Shown here: positions 1-11,191 of the stretch, piece after piece
Layout of the letters: the number at the start of each line of letters is the position of its first letter
Position numbering within the stretch: the first letter of the stretch is position 1
Assembly (NCBI RefSeq): GCF_037975245.1
Contig: NC_092578.1
Span: forward strand, 4,795,501-4,859,500
Reading direction: 5' to 3'
Source of the DNA: Apostichopus japonicus
Taxonomy: Eukaryota > Echinodermata > Holothuroidea > Aspidochirotida > Stichopodidae
DNA: 64,000 bases
Notes under the pieces: generated by a model
Database searches by the model: none
Seen by the model: the letters and a program-made list of their open reading frames with translations, nothing else
What the model was told of the DNA's origin: nothing
Position numbers and translations under genes: made by a program

Positions 1-830
1 ATATATATATATTATACATTTCCACAGCACCTATCACTTTTGTAAACGTTCTATATTTCTCTTCTATTGTGTTTGAACTTTTAATTATGTGTGAAATCCT
101 ATATTGTGTTTATGAAATCATTCTTCATCCTCGCTAAACCTGATCCCCTGGAAAAAAAAAACATTTAAACATATATATGTAATTTTCCGATGTTACTCTC
201 GATCAGTATATGAAGGTGTATGCAAAAACAAAAGGAAAGTGATGGATTGGGTAAGACAGACACCCTAGCGTTTCTGCTTCTTAATACGATGTTTGCTAAC
301 GCAGAGAATATTGGGAGCAACCGTCCACAGAATAAAAAGTACACACCAAGTTGAGAACAAACAATGCGACAAAACAGAGAGGTGGCGGTAAAGAGAGACA
401 GAAATAGAGAGAGAGAGGTGGAGAGAGAGAAATAAAAAACGCAAAAAAATAGAATAAAATAAAGACAAGGAAAAAAAAAAAACGAGCAATCGCCATGCCG
501 TTGTAGACGACAACCCTCGTGCGACAGATTTCTTCAAGTTTACAGAGTGTTTCCTGTTAAGAAAACAAGATAGGCCTATTACCGACGTCTGTCATGCCAG
601 AAAGACCAGTATGACAACACAACAGTAGTGACGTACTTTCTGTAAACGCGTTTCTTAGAAACATTCGTAGCGAAAGAATGTGTTCGTTGTTGGTTTATTA
701 ATTGACGAGAGGTTGTGAATCAGTGACACACATCACGATGTTAAAAGCCTGGTGCTACCGCGTGTCTTACTCCGCAATTGAAAGAGTGAAGTACCATCCA
801 AATCTATATATAGATATATATAAATATATA

Positions 831-895
<65 letters not shown>

Positions 896-2235
896 GTTTA
901 TATGTATATATATATATATGAGTGTGTGTGTTTGTGTGTACGTGTGAGTTGATCATGTCGCTTTTCGTGGAATTGGGTCTTGTGTCAGTTTACGTACTGC
1001 AGGTTGCGAAACTTTCGAAAAAGAAAAAGAAAAGAAATAAAGAGGACAAAAGAGAAAAGAAAGCGTAAAGAAAGAAATAATATAAAAAAATATTTAAAAA
1101 AAAGGTTTTTCTCAAAGTTGCCATAAAAGAGGGCGCTTTACCTCATTATTTCTACATTGTGTAAAATACGATAGGAGATTGGGTCTCGTAGTATTTATGA
1201 TAAGCTTGATCAATTGGTGGCTTACACTTACACAATACGGAAACACGCCAATGGAACTTTTACGAGGATGATTAACAGTGTTACAGGCCAATAGCGATCA
1301 TTACCTAATTTTTCTTTTTAAACAGAAAGATCCTTTTTGATATGCGGCATGCTCTATCGGACCCCATCCGCAATATTTTTTTCACTTCTCCCTCCATTAG
1401 GATTTCATATATGTATGTATACCAAAGTTTGAATCACTCTACCTTTTACCCTCTGTATACTGCCACCTATTTACTTTATAAACCAGGTTTCGTTGTTTAA
1501 TGAACTAGTACGAGACAACGACGTATGACATATTCAAGTGGTTACTGATGCCATGAAATAGATCCATCTCTCCCTCCCTCCATCCCCGCTCCCCCTCCCC
1601 TCTCCTCCCCTCCCCCTCCCTCCCCTCCCATAACCCTTCTTTAGAAGTCTTCATTTTTCCTCCTGGCCCCTCCGGCCCAGTACATGTATACTGTATGCTG
1701 TAGGTATGGTGAGTCTACAGGCCTGCTCGGGGTAGACTCACTGACCCGCTTCATTGTAGTATCATTATGAGAAGAACGGTCGAATAGTCTCATATTTGAC
1801 AGTGAGCTAAATCAGGTTATTTGTTACGTCGCAAATGAACCTGTTTAAAACAAATATAAAACAAAATCAAGAAGAGACCACCCCACCATTGTTAACGTCT
1901 TTTAAAAAAAGCAGTAATTTCGTGTCCAGTCTGGGCTATCAGTCTGGGCTATCGGATTTTAACACACCACACTATTTTCTTTCTAATCATAAAAAAAAAC
2001 TAGCCCCAAAACTAAATGGTAGAAGGAACGCCAAAAGGGTCATGGAGAAATGAATTCACTCAAATATATATACCGGTACATATTAACTTGTGTATGCTCG
2101 TTCCCAATGAAATCAGTGATTTGCACATGTGTGTGGGTGTGCTTGGGGGAGGGGGGGGGGGGCTGGGTCAAGTTTTCAACTGATTTTATTAAGAGCATGA
2201 ACCTTCATGTATGTTTGTATTTGTATGTATATTAG
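1..2235. other. gene-free left edge with AT microsatellites
   Basis: I find no supportable gene. The stretch begins inside an (AT)n run at the window edge, has an AT repeat at about 808-920, a polypurine (minus-strand polypyrimidine) tract at about 400-480, and a C/T-rich tract at about 1560-1640. The open frames here are low-complexity readings of these tracts. Confidence 0.6.
808..920. repeat. (AT)n microsatellite
   Basis: Alternating A/T, nearly pure from about 834 to 883 and interrupted by TATG, TACATG and TATATAG units on both sides. Confidence 0.9.
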
Positions 2236-2442
2236 ATCCTCCTGCAAGCAGGAACTCGCGAAGAAGCCTCATTGGCTTATCAAAGCCGGAAGCTGACCAA
2301 AGTCAGTCTCTTACATTCGTGAATATGAATTGTCAATTATCAACAACGCTATAACTGGACGACATACATTAACCTTGGAGTGACTCGAACCTTAGTCCTT
2401 ATGATTGGAAAGCACCGGCGTTAACCACTGAGCTAACACTCC
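2236..2442 (-). mobile_element. tRNA-headed SINE (minus strand)
   Basis: On the minus strand, 2442 to 2377 reads as a tRNA-like head. Its ends GGAGTG and CACTCC pair perfectly, an A-box TTAGCTCAGTGG follows, and a B-box GGTTCGAGTC sits near the 3' end. The head is only about 66 nt and the anticodon stem is poorly paired, so a working tRNA is unlikely. A body of about 140 nt follows, with a conserved-looking GC-rich segment and a GCAGG hairpin near 2240-2255. A head with Pol III boxes plus an unrelated body is the usual SINE layout. I cannot name the family. Confidence 0.6.
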
Positions 2443-5400
2443 TTATGGACCACTGTTGGCGGATCAAAGTTTTTTTGTACGAATGAGGGGTGCGGGTTTG
2501 GGTTCGTTGAATGCGACTTCCATGCAAGGCCACAATCTTTTTTTTCTAAAATGCTGGATCTGCTCCTGAAATCTGTCATGTGTGATTCTATGAGATATCA
2601 CCTGTTTGCTACAAGTTCATATTTTGTACAAAAAAGTGTCAACTTCAATTGTATTTTTCTCGCAAAAAAAGAAAATACGTAGACATAATGCAAATTTCTT
2701 CAGGATGCGTAGAGATTATGTTCACTCTGTCATCCGTCCAACAAATTAAAACAAAAAATTGTAACCTGGACTTTCCTTGTCAAATGTCATTACCATTGCC
2801 CACCAATATGCTAGAAAGTCAAATTATGGTCACACATAATCAATCTGGTAGGGTCAGGACTTTTTGCAAACCTTTAGCAACTTTATACGCATCGTGAAAT
2901 TTGGGACCGATAGTGACATGGTCCTTTAATCAATATACGTGACCTATACTGATATAGTGCATTATAGTGTAATAAGGTGCACTATAGTGCATGATAAATA
3001 GCAGGCACTTGTCACTATGACATATGCACCTTTCGGAGACTATATAGTGTCATCTTAGAGTATGTTGAAAGAAATATGCCCTCTAAAGCACTACCATACC
3101 ACACCCTGTTTCCCTTTTCGTTATTAATTTATCGTTTTATGTTGCAAATCTTACATGTTAAGACTGTTTTTGTTTCTTGGTGTCACTTTAAATGTATACA
3201 CAATAATTGCTTGCTTTATTATATATGAGTCCGGTGATAGATTTATTTCAGTAGCTTTATGTGATTAAACAAAATGCTTTGTAAAGTTCACTTTGGCATG
3301 TAGCTTATATCCAATTATCATTCGGTTTATTATAGAGTCCGCTGATATAGCTTTATTTTAGTCTCCCCCCCCCTTTCCTTCAAATATTTGCAAGTCTAAT
3401 ACCATGAATATTATATATATGAAGGAAATCTGAGATTCGTGAAACCAAATCGATTTGTTTTTAACATTTAAAATGCAGCTTAAAGATGGAATGAAATACT
3501 CTATACAATTAGTCACATACCCACGGCAAGTCTATGATTAAATATATCTGACCTTTCTGACCTCACCCGGAAGCGCGTGCAATCATGGATCGATATTGGT
3601 TTCATTTACACAATAAGAATTAACTAGTCTACATAAGTGTGTCTTCGCATATAGTACTGGTAATCGAAAGATGTGGAATGTATCTCTCGATGATCTTATT
3701 CATTGATTAAGCTGTTAATTTCTTTCTCATCCAGATGGTTAGTCGAACATTTCGTGAAAGATTCTTTTTATTTTCTTTTGTTACAACATGAGGTACATTT
3801 GAAACTGTTTTTTTTTATTGAATTATGTGCAAGGTTAAACTTTCAAAGAAGCAACATTAACTATGCTTTGTGTCTATTGCATGTTTGTTTAAAGCATATA
3901 CCGGTCATTTATTCTCTTTATTACAACATCCACTGTGGTTCTCCCCCCCCCCCCCCCACCTTTCATCTTCCAACCTTGCAGCTGAAAGAATCGAATTGAA
4001 CCGATTATGTATTTATTTTCCTGGGTTGTAGGGGGGGGGGAGGGGACTTTTGTTTTGTCATTAAATATGGAGGGTCTTTTAGGTCATGATATGTAACGTG
4101 TACCGGTAGAGCCTCACGATAAACGGGGAAGAGAGGGTAACATCGTTTTCTCGTCTTCTTAGTTTCAACATGTTACTATTTACTTTTGTTCTTTTCAATA
4201 ATTAGGGAGACATTATCGATTTGAATGTCTCAAGGTTTCGTCTGTGTTCCCTCGGTATGAGTCAATCATTTGGGGGCCTTGAGTAAGCGTTAAGTCACAA
4301 AGGTGAAAGATCGGAATGGAAACAACGTTGCACTATAAGGTGGGAGATATGTTTTCAAGGAACAGAGGAACGAAAGGGAAAGAGAGAGAGAGACAGAGAA
4401 AGAAAAATAAAAGAAGAAAGAAAGTAAAAAAGAGAGAGGACTTAATTTAAATGGTTAAGACAGAGAACCAAAATCGTAGTATGCTAGTTTGCCACTTCAA
4501 TTTAATTTTACAGTGTACCTTAGTTTAATTTACTACACATACATCAACAAACAAGCAGAATAAACAAGTAAACAAGCCAACCACCGCGTTTCCTTCCCAA
4601 TGTGTTGCCGTCTGGAGGTACAAAGGGGGCGGGAGGTGGGGGGGGGGGTAATGTTTGCCATTGGACACACTTACTATATAATTACAAGACAAAGTGTACT
4701 TAATTTTAAAGAGTTAACCCAAACCTTTAGCCAATATAACCGCAAATCCAAGAAACTTGTCCTTATCTCCTCACCTTTTACCCTGAATTATTTAAGACCC
4801 CCCCCCCACGCCCCCGCCATCCCCTAGTACTTTTTGAAGGAAATGTAACTTTGTGTCGTTTATACAGTCCTTCACCACATTGGATACTTTTATAAGTCCT
4901 ATAGTAGTTTCTCACATTCGGTATAATAATATAGCCGCATCGGATGTGTGATAATGATCGTAGGTTAAGCCTTTGAGGAAGGGTAAGGGGACAAAATACA
5001 GAAGTTGTGTGCAGTAATGATAGGGGCCCTTGTGTCGTTGAATTGTCGATAACCCATGTAGAGGGGTTGGGAAGGAGGGTATGGCAGCACCCTTACACAG
5101 ACACAAAGAAACTTTTACAAATTTTGCGAATTCTAAGTGAGCTAACGTAGGATTGTGCTTATTACTACTGTGTGAATTCATGATTGGGGTTAGGGGGGGG
5201 GGGGGGGTGCCCACGGATCCGCGTCTGATGGTGGTCGGTTTATAACGCTGAAGAACGTTACGCAAACGCTTTTTTATCATTAAGTTTAGATCATTATACT
5301 TCTTAGCCTTGAGAAGAGGGGATGAGGCCTTTGGAATCTATAGGTTGGGTTGGGGTTGGGGGACAGAATACACGTGATTATGCCATTGTAATAACCTAAT

Positions 5401-5560
5401 TAGCATCACCATTGGGTAACATTTGAACATACATACATACAGGTGCCATACTAGACTTTGAGGTTCCTTTTTTATATCTTTTCCTTCCCTATTATCTTCA
5501 AAACAATAGAGCTAATGAGATTCCATTGTCTAAGTTATTTACGTGCAGTAATGCTCATGG

Positions 5561-5609
<49 letters not shown>

Positions 5610-5630
5610 TATATATATACATATACATAT

Positions 5631-5690
<60 letters not shown>

Positions 5691-8600
5691 TGTGAATCTA
5701 GTCTACGCATATAGGCAATACATAATATAGTATAGTCACATTATTAATAGTGTATTTTGTTTTTTTCGGGGGGGGGGGGGTAAGCGTCCCCCACCTATCC
5801 TCCTCCAAGAGTCAAAGGTTTAGCCTTTATATATAACCTTGCCCTTTCTTTGTAGTAATGTACATATTTTTCAGTAAAAATGTATTGAATGATAAGAGGG
5901 AAAAGGTGAAGGATACAAATATTTTGCGTAGTTTGTTTGGAAAAAGTTATTTGCCAACCCCCGTGAACTATTTAATTAGTTACTTTACTACATAACAATG
6001 TATTCAAATTACCTATTACATCTATGATAATGCATACGCATGCCTTGTTTGATGAAGTCGGTTTTCACAAAGACATTTGTATTGACTTTAGGCGTATGGC
6101 TCTAATATGCGAAACTGGCGTGTGCTTCACACCTCGCTTAACAACCTAATTAAAATGATTTCTCTCATGAAGACCCTTAAACCATTTCCCCCTTCTTTCT
6201 TTCCCTCTTAGTTAAGTAGCTTGTTTTCGAAGCATTTATAACTAAAGGCTATATCGACATTTTCTAGGTTAATAGGTTAAGATGCATTTGATTGTAAGTA
6301 ACAGTTTTTAGTTCATTTTCGTTTTTCATATAATGAATGAATTCAAACGGGATAGGCCTATATAGCCTGTAGCCTATTATAGGGAGAGTCCTTGCAAAAA
6401 GTACGCGTGTAAACCTGTTTCTGTTTACTATAGATTAAAAGTGCAAAACCGTTGCTTTTTTTTTCAAACGGACAATGAATGTATCAAAAAACGATACAAA
6501 GGCAGATTATGGTCAGGTCTGTGACCAATGTACCGCGTGAACAGACAGTTCTATATACTAGTGAAATATTCTTTTTTTTTTACAGAAAACATAATTTTTT
6601 TGGGGGGATCTTTAATTTATTTCACGCCTTTTTCGTTCTTTGTTTTGGGGGTGAAGTGTAAACGAAAAATCGTTGTGCGGGGGTCGAGTTTCAGGGTGGA
6701 GGTTGTGGTGAGGGAGGGAGTGGGGGAGGGGTGAGGGACGTACACAGATTGGCAGGGCGGAAGAAGTCGGGCACGCGACTACATCATCGTAAAAAATCGG
6801 CATCCTCTTTATGGTATATATCCAGTGGAAAGAAAACCGTTGGTTTCTGTTTAATAAAAATGTATTTTCGTTTTTTACTTATCAAAAACGACTGAATGCA
6901 CACGTCTGTATTTTCTCTTTTATTTATTTTATTTGTGAGTAGTAGAGTTCGCTTACACATGTAGATGGAAGATTATAACAGTAGAACTACAAAATGCTAT
7001 AACTTTTTTTTATGAAAACCATAAACATATTTCGGGTAAATTTTCTAGCCTATCATCCATAGTCACATCTTAATGTTCTCCACAACACTCTTAACAATAA
7101 AGATAACCGATTTAATCAAACAAGAAAAACGTATCCATATTAATAGATATATAACAGATATTATGAATACACTGGTTAGATATTAAAGTAACTAGAAAAT
7201 GGGCGTAAAAGTGTATGCTGCACCCCAATTGTGGTCTTAAGCATACGATGATTTCAATCAACAGAGCAATATAGCATTGTATAACTTCGCATGCTACATA
7301 CATGTATTTTTCCCGCCAAATTAGTCGAAGCTGAAGATTTGTATGGACATGGTTACATTCAGTAAAGCATAGAAGGAAAGAATAAAAACACTGGCCCAAC
7401 TTCATGCCTTCGTTGTTCTTACGGTAGCTTGATCTATTTTAATTCTTTCTAATCTAATTGATTATATCCTCTTTTAATTTGTGTAAACATCCGTTCACTG
7501 GTCCCCCAAACAATAGATTAAGTTTATTCACCTGTTTAAAGTCTCATTTGGCGTTCGTTACCAATTAACAGATTCAAGTCGTGCCTTTATCTGCCATTGA
7601 TGGTACTGTTATCACGTCTCTCTTTTATTTTCTTCTTCTTTTTCTTTTGGTCCTTATCATAAAAGCGGCTTGCGAGTTCGTTTGCCGGGTCTTTACCGTG
7701 TCAATAACGGCACGCGAACTATATGTTACGTAACCTGTTTTGTATGAGATTAGATTATTCCAGGATTAGTGTGCTTTTATTTAACTAATCGAACATCGTA
7801 AAATTCTCTACCATAGAGTGTAGCCTTAACATGCGTAACAGAGGCCCTAGAATAGAGGGCGTGTTACTGTTGAATAAAGCTGAGCCGCATGTCTATAAAA
7901 CGGCTCTGTAATAAAGAAGAGCCTGTCTATATAAACTGTTCTGGAATAAAGTCCCCATTAATATTAATACATCACAGTTAATTCTCACGTGACGAAAAAT
8001 AGAAATCTGACCGAACATGCTACAATGGTCAGCATAAAAGCTAGTCAGATGCTTAGATGAATATGCACATTCTATATTGCTAGGACTTCATACAGATATG
8101 ACGATTCAAAGAAGATTTTACAAAAGAATCGTTCATAAAATATGCTTAAAAATGCAGTTTTTTCTTTGTCTATTGCATAGTTTGGCTTCTATTGTTGCTG
8201 TCTAGTTGTCATTGGCATCATAGGTAATACCGTATTTTTTTAGTATCGAAATAGGCTGTAGATATAGCAAAGAGTTAGCTAACGGTTAGCCCCTCCCTTC
8301 TCCCACCCCACCCCCTCCCCTCCGTCGCCCCACACCTTCATCAGATGTTTTCTTTCACATGGTAATTGAATTAGGTAATTTTGTATCCTAAAAAATTGGA
8401 AACATTTGTCCAGAAGGAATTGTAATTGAAAGATAATGTAATCATATACTGTTTAATGGCAATGTTATTTATAAGCTATTTGTGTAAACGAAATCCTTCG
8501 CTATCTCTGAACGATAATACATATTTAAGTGTGATGTCATTTTATGAGTAAGTTAAACGGTATTCTTTCTCACCTGAACAAGTAACTACTGTGTATGTTA

Positions 8601-11100
8601 AATAGTTAAAGGATGCACTTTAATGTTAAAGAAAACTTCCATTACGATGAAACACTTTGTTCAAACCAACCCAAATGACCATCATATATGTATACCGTTG
8701 TAATAGCCTATAGACGCAAAGTTGTTAATAGAGGGCGCTATCCAAGAAATTACACCGAGTTGTTACTAGTTTTGTAGCAATGTTTTTTTATTTTTTATAT
8801 CCCCACATTCTAGCATGCTAAAACTCCATAGGTACTTTTATTTCAAAGTTCTTACCCTGAGAAAATGATATTTTAGATGCTTTGAGATATTTCTGTGTGG
8901 AATTATATGCTTTGATGGTGGCTGTCGACAATGGATGTTAAAAGAAGTCTGACAATAGCTCACAATTTTGAATATCTCTTTCCAGGGCGTACTGAAGGTT
9001 ATCTGGATAGACTGGGCTCCTGTTAAAACAGTCATTGCGCTTCTTCCAGCCCGAAATTAATAAGGGACGTGGTCCTCGCTCAACAACCACACCCCCCCCC
9101 CCTCCCCAACCTCGGCCCTTAACACAATGTGTCGAGCTTAAACCCTTCACTTACGAATACAACAACTTGAACGAATGATAAAACCCACTGACTCTCAGTT
9201 TTCAGTAATTCCAAGGCGTTGAAGCCGACTCCAAGATAATAGAGTCTGAGGGTCCTCTCTAAGAAAGAAAATGCAATTTTAAGACCGGAAAATGGGGTAT
9301 TTTAAGGCCTTTTTGGGGACATCACCTTTATAATAAGGACTACAAACAATGTTGTGCTAATAACTACGTTTCTTGTGGGGTTGAAGTGCGGTGGGGGGGG
9401 GGCGCCATACCTCTTGGATCCTCACTTGAAAAGTTCAGTATTGAAAAATACATAATAAATACCGATAGTGAGTGTCGGCGTCAGAACAGAACTCAATTAT
9501 GAAATGGTGCGTATGTTCCCTGAAATACTTGAAAATGACTGAAATGAAAGAGAGAAAAACACATGCTTTGCCTGTTTGCATGCAAATGGTTTTTTCTCCT
9601 CTTAACGTGTGCTCTCTTAAGATAACAATATGCTCATAGTTTGAATATTGGAACTTAAATTTTGTTTGTTTGTACGCAACCGTACTGAATACCGGATTTG
9701 ATTAGGGGGATATATATAGGCTAGTGGCCCCCTACTGCTGTGGGCCCTCGGATACTTCTCGATTATCCGACCGGTTAGCATATCTGAAGACAATTCTATT
9801 TCACGTAAATATGGTCACATCCAACTTCCTGATACAAGAGTATTGCGGTACACAAAGTTGGGGTTTTGTTTGGTTTAGGATTAAGACAGTCTATGAAAGC
9901 GTAACGTATAATCGGCAAACTTTCGGGCGTAAGTATGAAGAATTTTTCTGGTGGGCGGAAACTTTGACGTAAAAAATGAGAAAACATTATTTTTTATTTC
10001 ATATTTTCACTGGGCGTTTGAATTGACCCCCTGGCCCCGGGGTTGTAACGGCCCGAACTTCGTTCCACTCTCGTTAGACCTGTCGCCACCAGGGATATAG
10101 CATCCCGGAGATCCCTTCCCGTTTTACTCCTATGCCGATGTTCGCCACCCACCAAGATCATATGAAAAATCACAATACGTTACGATTTCTCGTCTCATTG
10201 TAGCGCTTGATATTGCTGAGTCAGATATAGTTGTGAAGAACTATGCGGTCGAAAAACTTTACAAATCCAAGAAATGCAACATTGTGGGGTATTCTAAAAG
10301 CGCCCATGTTTGTATTACCATGTAGCTATAATCTGTTTATAGCTCCATGGTATTGCTATAGTTGACAGATATTATATAGCGCCACTTTCTTGCATCGTTT
10401 ACATATGACGTTTCATCTTCTTATGCGAGAGTGTATTGCATTGCACATGCCGTGTATATACAGCGGTGTGTGTTGTAGACTGCCTTTATCATGTAGTGTC
10501 TGGAAATTAATATTTGCTCCCTGACGGATGTTATAACTATATATACCCTGCTAGATTTATGTTTTGTTTTGGAGAGATTAAAAAATAAACAAGTAATATT
10601 TCGAAAATATATCCCGTTGGAATATGGTAGTACCTATGCAATACTGAGTTAAGGTCAATTAGTCCGATCGGATCGGATGTGTTGAGACCGGGGGCGACAA
10701 TACAATACATAACTATAGCGAACTTATGTAGTAAGTATATATGAAACATGAACTTGCTGTGAAGTGATTTATGAGTGTTGTAGGTCGTGAGGGTTATCGC
10801 TCGTTTCTTCGTGTCATGAATGAAGAGTCACACAAGTGAATATATGTTTGTGTGCGTACGGAAACACATGGAAATCAAAGTTATAAACCACCGTGCATTA
10901 CAGCAAGCTTGAAAACAACCAACACATAATAGTTAATGTAATACTCTGTCGTGAAATGGATTATTAACGCTGCGGCCAACATGGAGAACATTATGACATT
11001 TGACACCCCTGTGTTGTAATGTTTGGATTGCCAGACTTTGGCCTATACTAGTGTTTATCACGTAGTCTGTTCTGTATAGACTTAACAGCGTATATGTGCA
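2443..11100. other. gene-free region, repeats only
   Basis: No coding signal that I trust in 8.6 kb. It contains (AT)n at 5562-5688, G or C runs of 8 to 17 bases (for example near 2149, 3943, 4031, 4638, 5190, 5767, 9091, 9391), and a more GC-rich patch at about 10021-10160. Two short 'AGAGGGCGC' motifs occur near 1130 and 8734. The frame at 9724-9972 is open for 82 codons but begins at GTG and has no recognisable domain. Confidence 0.55.
5562..5688. repeat. (AT)n microsatellite
   Basis: Long alternating A/T block with a central ACATATACAC interruption at about 5618-5640. Confidence 0.9.
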
Positions 11101-11101
11101 G

Positions 11102-11109
11102 TATATATA
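11102..11109 (+). promoter_or_regulatory. candidate TATA box of gene A
   Basis: TATATATA lies 90 bases before the start codon of gene A. Genes B and C have a similar TATA run 118 and 123 bases before their ATG (17388-17400 and 22014-22025). The shared placement suggests a compact TATA promoter and a short leader. In B and C a splice-acceptor-like tract ending in AACAG lies about 30-40 bases before the ATG, so an upstream non-coding exon is the alternative. Confidence 0.4.
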
Positions 11110-11191
11110 CCGGTGAGCAAGTGTTTCAGGCTTGTTGTCAGCAAGTTCCTAGTGTATTTCAAAGCCGAATGTCCTCGTTCCAAGTTCAATC

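Noticed and set aside
265-537. Minus-strand open frames with Phe/Leu/Ser-rich translation
   Set aside because: They read through a polypurine tract; the composition is low complexity and there is no domain.
5458-5730. Frames with long Ile-Tyr repeats (also near 702, 15518, 20117, 24675)
   Set aside because: Direct translations of (AT)n microsatellites.
9724-9972. 82-codon plus-strand frame
   Set aside because: Starts at GTG, no recognisable motif, no splice or promoter context; within chance for this length.
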